In this document: positions 55,540-63,732 of the stretch, in pieces
Numbering within the stretch: the first letter of the stretch is position 1
Layout of the letters: every line of letters starts with the position of its first letter
Source of the DNA: Acidobacteriota bacterium
Lineage (GTDB): Bacteria > Acidobacteriota > Terriglobia > Acidiferrales > UBA7541
Assembly (NCBI GenBank): GCA_003223215.1
Contig: QHYH01000081.1
Coordinates: 82,481 to 146,480, forward strand
Length of the DNA stretch: 64,000 bases
Direction of reading: 5' to 3'
Notes under the pieces: generated by a model
What the model was told of the DNA's origin: nothing
What the model saw: only the letters and a program-made list of their open reading frames with translations
Databases searched by the model: none
Position numbers and translations under genes: made by a program

Positions 55540-55956
55540 ATGATACTGCAAATCAATTTCAAGTCCGGCATGCCCATCTATCTCCAATTGGTCGATCAGA
55601 TCAAGACCGCGGCTGCATCGGGGGCGCTGCGGCCCGGCGAGGCGCTCCCATCCATCCGTCCGCTGGCTGAGGAACTTCGCGTCAACCGCAACACGGTCGC
55701 CAAAGCTTATTCGGAACTGGAAAGCCTCGGCGTGATCGAGACGCTTCCGGGGCGAGGTTGTTTCCTGAAAGAGAATCATTCGGCCCTGAGAAAGGAAGTC
55801 CGCCGCAAGCTGCTCATCGAGGAAATCGACCAGGCCATTGTACAGGCTCACCATCTGCAAGTACCCCGCCATGAGTTTCTCCAATTGATTCATGAGCGAA
55901 TGGATGTTCTGGACGACAAACGGCGCGCCAACGAAGACCACAAGAAAGAGGTATGA
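55540..55956 (+). CDS. GntR-family regulator, YtrA subfamily
   Basis: 138 residues. A winged helix-turn-helix (about 10-75; PIYLQLVDQIKTAAASGAL, then LPSIRPLAEELRVNRNTVAKAY) has only a short C-terminal helical part (about 85-138) and no large ligand domain, which defines the YtrA group. Those regulators usually control adjacent ABC transporter genes, as here. The palindrome at 55493-55523 lies over its promoter. The ATPase gene follows after 6 bases. Confidence 0.92.
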   Translation: MILQINFKSGMPIYLQLVDQIKTAAASGALRPGEALPSIRPLAEELRVNRNTVAKAYSELESLGVIETLPGRGCFLKENHSALRKEVRRKLLIEEIDQAIVQAHHLQVPRHEFLQLIHERMDVLDDKRRANEDHKKEV

Positions 55957-55962
55957 CCAGCC

Positions 55963-56856
55963 ATGAGCTCTCCAACTCCCGCGATCCAAGTCGAAAACCT
56001 CTCATACGCCTACGGGCGCGCGGAGGCCATCCATGATTTGAGCCTTGCAGTGCAGCCCGGCCGATGTTACGGACTTTTCGGTCGCAACGGCGCGGGCAAG
56101 ACAACCACGATGAAGTGTTTGCTCAATCTGCTGCGCCCGCAGCGCGGGCAGGTGCGGGTATTCGGTCTCGATCCGGCAAAGCAAGAAGTCGCGGTGAAGC
56201 GGCTTCTCTCTTACGTACCCGACCAGGTGGCATTCTATCCGTGGATGAGTGTTCGCGAGACGCTGGATTACCTCGCTTCCTTTCGTCCGTATTGGAATCG
56301 GAAGACGGAACAGGAGTTGCTCGGGCATTTTGGGCTCGATCCGGCGCAGCGCACGGGAAGTCTGTCGAAGGGCCAGAGAACCCAAGTGGCGTTGATCGCG
56401 GCGGTCTGCCCGGAGACGGATCTGCTGGTGCTCGATGAACCGACGTCGGGCCTGGACCCCATCGTTCGCCGCGAGTTCATCGAGACGGTGATCGGCGCGT
56501 ACCAGGAAGGGATTCCCGGCAAGCGCACGATCCTGGTTTCCACCCACCTCATCACTGAATTCGAGGGATTGATTGACGAGTTCACGATCATCGATCACGG
56601 TCAGGCCGTGCTGACGCTGGACTCCGACCACGCCCGCGAGCGTTATCGGAAAATTCGCGCACGCTTTGCGCAATCGCCGCCGGAACTCGACCTGAAAGCG
56701 GCACTGCGCGTGCGGCGCGACGGCCGCGAACTCGAGTTGATCGCCAATGGCGCCGGAGACGAATTGCTGGAGCGCTTGCGGCAGCACAATCCCGAGGCAC
56801 TCTCGACGGAGTCGCTGACGCTCGAGGAAATCTTCGTCGCAACCTTGAAATCATAG
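55963..56856 (+). CDS. ABC transporter ATP-binding protein (YtrB-like)
   Basis: 297 residues. Walker A GRNGAGKTTT, Q-loop VPDQVAFYPW, signature SLSKGQRTQVALI, Walker B LLVLDEPTSGLDP and switch His in STHLITEF. A C-terminal extension of about 70 residues (RERYRKIRARFAQSPPELDL onward) is typical of ABC-2 exporter ATPases. The start is 6 bases after the regulator gene and the permease gene starts 9 bases after its stop. It powers the next gene product; the cargo is unknown, though ytr-like operons often respond to cell-wall antibiotics. Confidence 0.92.
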   Translation: MSSPTPAIQVENLSYAYGRAEAIHDLSLAVQPGRCYGLFGRNGAGKTTTMKCLLNLLRPQRGQVRVFGLDPAKQEVAVKRLLSYVPDQVAFYPWMSVRETLDYLASFRPYWNRKTEQELLGHFGLDPAQRTGSLSKGQRTQVALIAAVCPETDLLVLDEPTSGLDPIVRREFIETVIGAYQEGIPGKRTILVSTHLITEFEGLIDEFTIIDHGQAVLTLDSDHARERYRKIRARFAQSPPELDLKAALRVRRDGRELELIANGAGDELLERLRQHNPEALSTESLTLEEIFVATLKS

Positions 56857-56865
56857 GAGACGGGA

Positions 56866-58788
56866 ATGAGCGCGAAAACCACGCGAATCCTCAAAGAGGC
56901 ACGCTCCCTGTTCTGGCCCTGGTGCGCGGTAATCATCGCGGGCGCGCTCCGGCTGGTTGAGCAGTCGGATTCCGCTTTGCTGAGGGGCGGCGCTCTTCAG
57001 GGAATTCACCCCTTGGTCGAGGCTATCAGTTTTCTTGGATTTTTCGTGGGCATCCCGCTGCTGGCGACTCTTTCGCTCGGCAATGAATTCCACCACCGCA
57101 CTCTTCAGCTCCTGCTCAGTCAACCCGTTAGTCGGATGGAAATCTGGAGCGAGAAGTTGATCGTCACGATCGTCGCGGTCCTCGCGGCGGCCTTGGTTTT
57201 CCGATATGGCCAGCAATCAACGTTTCCGCAGGACCCGGAGCTTTGGGTGGTTGGGGGAGCATTAATCATCGCCATGATCTCTTCGGCGACATTTTGGACG
57301 CTGGTCGCAAGGTCGACGATGGGGGGACTCGCCCTAAACGCGGTTAGCTGCTCCATCCCTCTCGTCTGGCACCTCCGGCGGGAGGGGATTGCCGAAACCA
57401 TGACGACCCGATCGGTCGCCGTCTTCGCCGTCCTCAGCTACGCGGGGGTAATGCTCTGGCTTGGCCGGCGCGCGCTGGCGCGGTTTCAGGTGACGGGAGG
57501 CCTCGCCGGCGATGATCTGCTGATGGCCGGGCCGAAGATGATGCCTAGAGCTGTGGCGGAATGGCTTCGCTGCCGTTCCACAAGCCCGCTTCTCAACTTG
57601 ATCCGCAAGGAACTTCGTTTATTGCGGCCTGTTTGGCTGATCAGCCTGCTGGCCGTCCCCGCATGGATTTGTCTGCCCGTGCTTGGGTTCACGGTCGAGC
57701 GGGGATCGGCACTCGCAGTGCTCATGCTAGCTGCGTTCACTCCTTTGATTGCGGTTCTAGCCGGGACCATGTCGCTGGGGGAAGAAAGAACGTCGGGGAC
57801 GCATTCCTGGCACCTGACCCTGCCCGTGCCGGCTCGCCGCCAGTGGCTCATCAAACTGGTCACAGCCGTGTTCACCGGTTTGGTTTGTGCCGGTCTGCTT
57901 CCCATCTCGCTGCTGATGGCCGACAGATTCATCTTCGGATCGACCCTCATGTCCGTGAACCTGGATGCGGGGATGACCTGGCTGCTTGGGGTGCTGCTCT
58001 TGAGCTTTGCCTCATTCTGGTGCGCCTGCGCGGTTAATGGAACCGTGAGTGCTGCACTGGCTGTTTTTCCGGCCCTGATCGCACTGCTTCTTGCTGGTGG
58101 ACTCGGCGACTGGGTTGCGAACAGACTATTCCTTGGTGGAGGAAGGGACTTCATTGTCTCGAACTTCGGTCTCTTCGCAAATTTCCGATTTACCAAGGCA
58201 GTTTCAAACATAAACCTGCTCGCTATCGTTGTACCTTCAAAGCTGCTTCTACTTCTCTTGTTGCTCCCCACGTTGGTCTTCGCAGTGATCCAAAGTGGCC
58301 GGCTGTTTCGGAAGCTACTCCAAGACAGGCCCCTTTTTGTAGTACGGCGTTTGTTGCCTTTGGCCATCACTGCATTTTTGTGCAGTTTTTTGCTGGCAGC
58401 CTTTTTTGCCTTCGTGGCCCATGCCCAGCAACAGATGTGGGGAATGTTCCGTGAGATCCACGAAGCGATTGAGAACACTCAACCCGGCGCTGGGAACCTG
58501 GATGCGGCGCATCCGCTGCAAGTTTCGCTGGAAGATTTGAACAAGGCTGCTCCACTCTCCGAACGCACGCAACGGTGGCTGCGCAACGCCCGCATCAGTG
58601 TCGCTCCCGACAAGCCTCACCTCGGCGGTCGCTACTGTTGCCCGGGAAACTCCAGGGGCATCCCCTTTGCTCCTAACCAGGCATATTCGTGGTATTTGGC
58701 CACTATCCATCTGCCAAGCGGTTCGGACTGTACCGTGTCGTTCCAGGCCGGAGGCAGGTACGGCATTCTCGGTGGGGTATGTAGGTAA
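56866..58788 (+). CDS. ABC-2-type permease of the ytr-like operon
   Basis: 640 residues with AGGAG before the ATG. The layout looks like two permease units: helices at about 18-32, 45-70, 95-110, 125-195, then a second set from about 255 to 480 (WLISLLAVPAWICLPVLGF; LLGVLLLSFASFWCACAV), a further helix near 510-535, and a soluble C-terminal domain (about 540-640). It is the membrane partner of the ATPase before it. The C-terminal domain has no recognised family. Confidence 0.85.
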   Translation: MSAKTTRILKEARSLFWPWCAVIIAGALRLVEQSDSALLRGGALQGIHPLVEAISFLGFFVGIPLLATLSLGNEFHHRTLQLLLSQPVSRMEIWSEKLIVTIVAVLAAALVFRYGQQSTFPQDPELWVVGGALIIAMISSATFWTLVARSTMGGLALNAVSCSIPLVWHLRREGIAETMTTRSVAVFAVLSYAGVMLWLGRRALARFQVTGGLAGDDLLMAGPKMMPRAVAEWLRCRSTSPLLNLIRKELRLLRPVWLISLLAVPAWICLPVLGFTVERGSALAVLMLAAFTPLIAVLAGTMSLGEERTSGTHSWHLTLPVPARRQWLIKLVTAVFTGLVCAGLLPISLLMADRFIFGSTLMSVNLDAGMTWLLGVLLLSFASFWCACAVNGTVSAALAVFPALIALLLAGGLGDWVANRLFLGGGRDFIVSNFGLFANFRFTKAVSNINLLAIVVPSKLLLLLLLLPTLVFAVIQSGRLFRKLLQDRPLFVVRRLLPLAITAFLCSFLLAAFFAFVAHAQQQMWGMFREIHEAIENTQPGAGNLDAAHPLQVSLEDLNKAAPLSERTQRWLRNARISVAPDKPHLGGRYCCPGNSRGIPFAPNQAYSWYLATIHLPSGSDCTVSFQAGGRYGILGGVCR

Positions 58789-59033
58789 GGGTCGGTGCGT
58801 CAGCCTGAAACCTTTGTGAAACATGCTCTCCGAAATCGCGCCTACCATCGTCGCTCCACTTTCGAGCTCTGCGGTTACGTAGCACCCTTACCTTCCGTCC
58901 AGCACATCCTGCCATGACCGCATCTATCTTTTTTGTCACTCCCTACATGACACGATGAGCAAGCGGCGATTGCGCGGTTTCTGTCGACACCGGAATCGTG
59001 GAAAATATCGGGAGGCGGCGGAAAGGATACTCT

Positions 59034-59516
59034 ATGACAAAGCCACGAACACTCGCTCTGCTAATTGTCGTCGCCCACTGGATCTTCGCAATGTGGCATC
59101 TGTTCCTTGCGGCGAAGATTCTTCCACCCCCAAACAACAACGTTAGTTGGCTGGCCATAGTTTTGTTGACGTCACTGCATTTGGGCGTATCAATTACGTT
59201 GTGGAAGCTTAGCGATAAATTTACCGGGCTGGTCTCGTTGATCTTCTTTTTGGCTGCTTTGGGTGTCGATCTTTATGAGCACTTCCTGCATAAATCTCCA
59301 AACAATGTTTTCATGGTAGCGTCCGGTAATTGGACGGCCTGGTTTGACGCAAGTGTCTTTGTCCTTCTCGTGCTCGAGATTCTGGGATGCTCGCTTGGAA
59401 TTCTGGTCCGAGGCGATAGGGCAAGGAAAAACAAGTCAACCCCGGAACTCAATTCAAATCTCAGCAAGCAACGCACCAGGCCCTCCTCCAGTCAATTCAA
59501 CGCGCTCACGGCATGA
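59034..59516 (+). CDS. small four-helix membrane protein
   Basis: 160 residues from the ATG at 59034, with AAAGGAT upstream. Four hydrophobic helices (LALLIVVAHWIFAMWHLFLA; LAIVLLTSLHLGVSITLW; GLVSLIFFLAALGVDLY; ASVFVLLVLEILGCSLGI) are followed by a basic Ser-rich tail. Family not recognised. No operon partner is obvious; the ytr-like operon ends 245 bases upstream. Confidence 0.6.
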   Translation: MTKPRTLALLIVVAHWIFAMWHLFLAAKILPPPNNNVSWLAIVLLTSLHLGVSITLWKLSDKFTGLVSLIFFLAALGVDLYEHFLHKSPNNVFMVASGNWTAWFDASVFVLLVLEILGCSLGILVRGDRARKNKSTPELNSNLSKQRTRPSSSQFNALTA

Positions 59517-59664
59517 AGGCTTTTGCCACCACGGAGGTTCCAGGCTATAACGAACTCACGCTAGGGATGGTTTGTCGGAACTTCCCTTAGCGCGTAACGA
59601 AAGGTTTGCCGTGAACCTCCATAAATCGCTCCATCGCCCGTGATGATGCTCGTTTACGCTTGGG

Positions 59665-59925
59665 ATGAAGATAGCGCACCTGATTCTTGGCGCCCTCGCA
59701 TCGTTGGCCGCGGAGGCAGCAATGGCCGCCATCGCACGCTCGAGCCCGTGTCTGCCTTGGGTGGTCGGCGCCATTCTCCTCGTGGCATTCGTCCCGGAAC
59801 ACATTCTAATCTGGGTGAGATTTCCCGTTTGGTATCACCTGGTCTTTCTCATAACTCTCGGTCCGCTGGTTGCGCTCGGCGCAGCGCTCCTTCGCCGCCG
59901 CGCCTCCTCGCCAAAGGCCGTGTAA
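59665..59925 (+). CDS. small membrane protein
   Basis: 86 residues, with three hydrophobic segments (HLILGALASLAAEAAMAAI; WVVGAILLVAFVPEHILIWV; VFLITLGPLVALGAALL) and a basic end. GGG lies just before the ATG. No family recognised. Confidence 0.5.
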   Translation: MKIAHLILGALASLAAEAAMAAIARSSPCLPWVVGAILLVAFVPEHILIWVRFPVWYHLVFLITLGPLVALGAALLRRRASSPKAV

Positions 59926-60357
59926 ACCTTCGTCAGCGTTATGGCTCCCAGTCTGTGGCGGTACCGGAGTTGATTCACGAGTACTTCCACACTGAGGAAG
60001 AGGTTAATGAAAATCATTCAGGGCGAGCGGGTAGGACGGTCCCCTGCGAAGGCGGGCTCCTTCTACCTGTCCGGCTCTGACCGTAACTGTTGCCGAATTT
60101 GGGCTTGAAGGAATGTCAAACTCACCCAATTCAGTATCAAAAGCCACATTGCCACTCGGCCAGAGTCCTGCTTCTTTTGACAGTGTTCGAGACTCCATCT
60201 ACGGTTGCAAACTTAACTGTTCGGCTTCTTTTGTTGCCTTGTCCATCAAGGCTGGGGCCCGTGCTCAGAGGGTTGCTCAAGTGCGGAAAATGCGAAATGA
60301 ATAAAAAGACCATGGCGACGGATTGAAGCACCACGGCTTTTCATTGGGAGGTCCAAT
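59926..60357. other. intergenic region, nothing confident
   Basis: About 430 bases. A plus-strand ORF at 60113-60304 has a GGA before its ATG but no recognisable protein character. GGGAGG near 60350 serves the next gene. No RNA or repeat found. Confidence 0.4.
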
Positions 60358-60894
60358 ATGAACTGCACGATTGGAACTGTATTTTGCTGCGCGGCGTTCT
60401 TGGCCGCCGTCAGCCTTTCCACCACGACGCATGCCCAGACAACTCCATTTACAAAAACTCAGATTGCCGACCGCATCCGTAAAGTGGAAGACGGCGTGGA
60501 CCAATTCCGCAAGTATCTGGAGAGCCGCGGAGGAGACGCTAAGGACCGGGCGGAATCGGCGCAGAGCAGCGGAGCGACAACGCGCCGGCAGCGTTCAAAT
60601 TCAGCGAACACAGAAGCTCGGGGGAATCAAGCCAAGCAAACAAAAGACGATCTCGAAGACGCCATGGACGATCTGAATCGCACCACGAACCGTCTCCGGC
60701 GCAAGTTCGATCCGACGCCGAATTATCTGGAGACAAAGGTGCAAATGGAGCAGGTCATGGACAGCGGGCGCCGCGTCAATCAGGTGATGGTTAAGGGGAA
60801 TTACGGCACTCAGGCAGAACGATACTGGGCTGCTTTGCGCTCGAATATCAATGATCTTGCGCGCTCCTACAACTTGACGCCCCTGGGCGCATAG
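60358..60894 (+). CDS. exported helical protein of unknown function
   Basis: 178 residues with GGGAGG upstream of the ATG. A signal peptide ends at THAQ. The mature protein is charged and helical, with a low-complexity Gln/Ser/Arg stretch (about 65-95) and helices KQTKDDLEDAMDDLNRTTNR and ETKVQMEQVMDSGRRVNQVM. Periplasmic and soluble. No domain recognised; the final YWAALRSNINDLARSYNL motif looks conserved in type but I cannot name it. Confidence 0.65.
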   Translation: MNCTIGTVFCCAAFLAAVSLSTTTHAQTTPFTKTQIADRIRKVEDGVDQFRKYLESRGGDAKDRAESAQSSGATTRRQRSNSANTEARGNQAKQTKDDLEDAMDDLNRTTNRLRRKFDPTPNYLETKVQMEQVMDSGRRVNQVMVKGNYGTQAERYWAALRSNINDLARSYNLTPLGA

Positions 60895-61068
60895 GAACAA
60901 GGAAGAACGCTGCCGGATCGCGGACTTGTGGCTGGCGAATTGTTGTTTTGCTTCGGGGCATTGCTAGGGGGCATTGCGTTGAGCCTTGACACCGCATCAA
61001 TTTCGCCAGGGACAGGTCATTTGCCATGCTAATTCTGTTACAATCATTTAGAATCATAGAGTTGGAGT

Positions 61069-61115
61069 GGGCGTGTAGCTCAGCTGGGAGAGCACCTGCT
61101 TTGCAACTAAGCAGG
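61069..61115 (+). pseudogene. 5' half of tRNA-Ala (TGC), 3' half lost
   Basis: Acceptor 5' strand GGGCGTG, D-arm GCTC-AGCTGGGA-GAGC, and anticodon arm CCTGC with loop TTTGCAA (anticodon TGC at 61102-61104) match tRNA-Ala. Four extra bases, CTAA, precede the closing GCAGG (61111-61115). The variable loop, T-arm and 3' acceptor are not present. The following sequence is unrelated until a 34-bp repeat at 61160. Confidence 0.8.
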
Positions 61116-61159
61116 TTAAATTACATAAGTGCCGCATCTGGTGTCGCTTACACGCAAAC

Positions 61160-61193
61160 GTACGGCGCAATCATCGCCTTGAATTGGACGGAA
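61160..61193 (+). repeat. 34-bp direct repeat, copy 1
   Basis: Begins GTACGGCG. Matches 63544-63577 at 32 of 34 positions in the same orientation. It lies downstream of the tRNA-Ala half. TTGGACGGAA is itself repeated in tandem (61184-61193 and 61195-61204). Confidence 0.85.
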
Positions 61194-61347
61194 GTTGGAC
61201 GGAAATCGATGCCGGGAATCTTCGCATGGTTCTACCCCCTGAGAGCTTTCTGCGCGGAACGATCAATCTGACCCCACGGGCTTCGCGCTCTTCGTCAGGA
61301 AGGCGGGTCCCTTTTCAGGCTTCTGTAAGTCGTTGATTCCACGGTTG

Positions 61348-61405
61348 GGAACGTGGTTCAGTTGGTCAGAACGCCGCCCGGTCACTTGTTCGAGTTCCGC
61401 ACTGT
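61348..61405 (+). pseudogene. decayed tRNA-Asp-like sequence
   Basis: The stretch TGGTTCAGTTGGTCAGAACG followed by CCGCCC, GTCAC and TTCGAGT matches the D-arm, anticodon arm and T-loop of tRNA-Asp. About 15 bases between the anticodon and T-loop are missing and the acceptor ends do not pair. Confidence 0.5.
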
Positions 61406-61446
61406 CACGGCCACCTCCGGCAGAACCTTCAATCCCAGCAGGACCA

Positions 61447-61779
61447 CTAATCGTCCTTTTTCCTTCCCCGCTCTGGCCTTACCGCGCCGGGGACCATTTT
61501 TCGCCGACTCGTGCTCGGTTCTTTCGTGAAGTGAAGCATGGCATTCCGCAGCAGCCAATTCGCTTTGGTTTGATAACCCCGGCCATCAGCTTTGAGCCAG
61601 GCAATGACGTCGGAATCCAGACGCATAGTTACGGGTTTCTTCTTTGGCCGATAGAACTTGCCGATTTCGGCTCCGCTCCAATCGAGGATCGGGGGCACGT
61701 CGGAAAAATCAATGTCCTGGTCTCTCTTTGCGGCGATGGCGCGGATGTCTCGCTTCTGCTCCTTTGTGAGCTTCCTCAT
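61447..61779 (-). CDS. brnA: BrnA-type antitoxin
   Basis: 110 residues from the ATG at 61779 (the frame opens to 61851 but conserved sequence begins here). KRDIRAIAAKRDQDIDFSDV and KKKPVTMRLDSDVIAWLKAD are BrnA blocks; a ribbon-helix-helix DNA-binding region lies at about 50-90 (TMRLDSDVIAWLK...YQTKANWLL). BrnA neutralises BrnT and represses the operon. It overlaps the end of brnT by about 70 bases. A basic C-terminal tail (RRKMVPGAVRPERGRKK) extends past the usual end. Confidence 0.88.
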   Translation of the reverse strand: MRKLTKEQKRDIRAIAAKRDQDIDFSDVPPILDWSGAEIGKFYRPKKKPVTMRLDSDVIAWLKADGRGYQTKANWLLRNAMLHFTKEPSTSRRKMVPGAVRPERGRKKDD

Positions 61780-62047
61780 AGGCTCTCCTTTCGTGCGACT
61801 CAGCAGCACGAGCCGAAATGATGCGGATGATTTCTTCACCTTGTTGTTCACGGAAAGTATGCACGGCTAGTAGAATCGAACCGGGCCCTATAGCTCCAAC
61901 CGTTATCCATCGCTGTTCATCTTCAGAAGTGAAGTCGCGTTGCGTAAGAGCGTAGGGATCATCGAAAACGAGCATAGCCGTTTCAAAGCGAACATCGTGC
62001 TTGCGAAAGTTTTGTCGGTTTTTCTGTTCATCCCATTCAAACCGCAT
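61709..62047 (-). CDS. brnT: BrnT-type ribonuclease toxin
   Basis: 112 residues. RFEWDEQKNRQNFRKHDVRFETAMLVFDD and RIISARAAESHERRAYEE are typical of BrnT, an RNase with a RelE-like fold. Family members are usually about 90 residues; the extra 20 here (KGAEARHPRHRRKERPGH) run into the brnA reading frame. The usual toxin-first order is kept. Probably functional as far as can be seen. A promoter and palindromes lie just upstream. Confidence 0.88.
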   Translation of the reverse strand: MRFEWDEQKNRQNFRKHDVRFETAMLVFDDPYALTQRDFTSEDEQRWITVGAIGPGSILLAVHTFREQQGEEIIRIISARAAESHERRAYEEAHKGAEARHPRHRRKERPGH

Positions 62048-62051
62048 AAGC

Positions 62052-62112
62052 TGGTCGCGACCAAAACAGGGTATGACCTTCTTTGGCGCGTGTCAATACA
62101 TTTGTACGTACA
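62052..62112 (-). promoter_or_regulatory. brnTA promoter region with two perfect palindromes
   Basis: On the minus strand, TTGACA (62096-62091) is followed after 17 bases by TACCCT (62073-62068), a weak -10. TGGTCGCGACCA (62052-62063) and TGTACGTACA (62103-62112) are perfect palindromes on either side. One may be the BrnA operator. The rest of 62113-62360 shows no gene. Confidence 0.45.
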
Positions 62113-62360
62113 CATCTTGACTCTGCCCCACACATCTCGCGTGTCGAACGGCAGCGTGAAATATGCACTAGCGTCAGCCCGTGAATCATCACCCTTTAGT
62201 TTCGTCCTGAATTCCTTTCGCATTAGTCCCCCAGATCAATTCGTATGGCAAGGAGTCGTCGTCCCGTGGAGGCCGTGTCGAAGTATTGCTTAATGATCTG
62301 TTTCCGACCGTGCGGTAGATCGCGGTCTTTTGCGACGCGCCGCGGTGCTGGCTCGCGTTC

Positions 62361-63052
62361 TTACTTTTTGAGCGGCTTAATAACTACCTCCTTAAAGAAC
62401 ACAATGTCGTTGTCGCTATGATTCTGCAATCCGAACCAGCCGAACTCCGGGCGCGGTCCGCGCTGCGGCTCGAAATCGAACTTCTTCTCTGGCACCGGAT
62501 CGCCTTCCTTGAAGTCCGTTACTTTCTTACCATTCAGCATGACAATTGTGTGATTGCCGTCCAAAGTGATATCCATCGTGTTCCACACTCTGGGCCCGGC
62601 TTCCAGGCGTTTTTCACCAGCGGTTTGGTCAGGGAGTACAACATGCCGGTCTCGTGATACTCGTCCTCATTCGACTTCTCGGGATGATTGTCGATCTGCA
62701 CTTCGTAACCATAATGCACCGGCATCCATGCTTCACGGGGTTCGATGGGAATACGGATGAAAACTCCCGAATTGTCGTTTTCATCGCGCATCTTGAACAC
62801 AACGTGAATTTCACAGTTGCCGATCTTTCCTCCCATGCAGTAGAGCAGGCCCATTCCGCCGTGCGTGCGGATCAGGCCGTCTTCCACCGTATCGCCGCCG
62901 GGACCGACATGTTTCCATCCTGTTAGATCTTTGCCGTTGAAAAGCTGCTGCCACTTGCCGGGGTCGCCCTTGCAGCTGTCTTCATCGGCGGCAAGTGCCA
63001 GAGTCGCAAGTCCGGCAATCAGAAAAGTGCACACAATAAATCGTTTTAACAT
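62361..63052 (-). pseudogene. DUF1080 (3-keto-disaccharide hydrolase-like) protein, frameshifted
   Basis: From the ATG at 63052 a signal peptide (FIVCTFLIAGLATLALA) leads into DUF1080 sequence: WQQLFNGKDLTGWKHVGPGG, then DENDNSGVFIRIP and GYEVQIDNHPEK. At about 62585-62589 the sequence has TGTG where TG is expected (GPEWNTMDI), a two-base shift. The second frame then gives NTMDITLDGNHTIVMLNGKK and FGWFGLQNHSDNDIVFFKEV to a stop at 62361. Intact members are periplasmic enzymes acting on oxidised sugars. Confidence 0.85.
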
Positions 63053-63394
63053 AGGGGATCTCCTCGAGTGTCCTGCTTGGCTGTCATAAGGACAGACCAA
63101 TCTACTCGCACCTGCGCAAAGACGTCAAAAAGGTTGGTTAGTCCTCTCGTCCCGGCCTACTCAGGCGGCTCAAATCAGTAACGTTCTGCAGTAACTCGAA
63201 AACCTCGCAGCGTGGACACAATGTGGATCGCGTTGGCACCGGAACCGGTGCCTACTCGCTCGGCGAGCCACGGCAGATCGAGTTCCGCTCTTCGATTGAA
63301 AAACGCGGATCGCCGCTTCGAAGCTCGTACAAGAGCGCCTTCTGCCTGATTCCCGCAACGTCGTTCCTACGTGAAACAGGTAGACAAGGTTTTT

Positions 63395-63417
63395 CCTGTT
63401 TCCCTATCGGAAACAGG
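63395..63417. repeat. perfect 9-bp hairpin upstream of the TnpB fragment
   Basis: CCTGTTTCC and GGAAACAGG flank the loop CTATC. A third copy of GAAACAGG lies at 63373-63380. IS200/IS605 elements carry subterminal hairpins, so a link to the TnpB remnant is possible. Confidence 0.5.
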
Positions 63418-63520
63418 GGTTCGACGGAGTGGACGGACAATCAAAGACTGGGTATTTGAACCCAGCACCGTAAGCCCTTGAAAGTACAATGGCCTGCAGT
63501 GCAAGCGCGCACAAGCCTCT

Positions 63521-63577
63521 CCTGGGAGAGCACACGCCCACGCGTACGGCGGAATCATCGCCTTGAGTTGGACGGAA
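63521..63577 (+). repeat. second copy of the tRNA-Ala-derived repeat
   Basis: CTGGGAGAGCAC (63521-63532), identical to part of the tRNA-Ala D-arm at 61084-61095, is joined directly to ACGCCCACGC and then to the 34-bp repeat (63544-63577). Compared with copy 1, about 55 bases between the D-arm and the repeat are missing. The joining sequence resembles a tRNA-Ala 3' acceptor (CACGCCCA). Confidence 0.7.
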
Positions 63578-63732
63578 TTGACCACCGCTGGCCCGCGATG
63601 CAGCCCACAACCAATGGCAGGAATCGCACCCAGAGCCTGCGCCGATACTTCTGGGCGTCATCCCAGCTCGCGATAAGCCACTAAAATCGCTTGTCTGGAA
63701 GCCTGTGCCCAAGTTTCCGATTTTCCGGTCAG

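Larger units (their letters stand above)
63053..63732. other. region with hairpin and tRNA-derived repeat, no gene
   Basis: About 680 bases between the DUF1080 remnant and the TnpB fragment. It holds a 9-bp hairpin (63395-63417) and repeat copy 2 (63521-63577); no protein was recognised. Confidence 0.5.
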
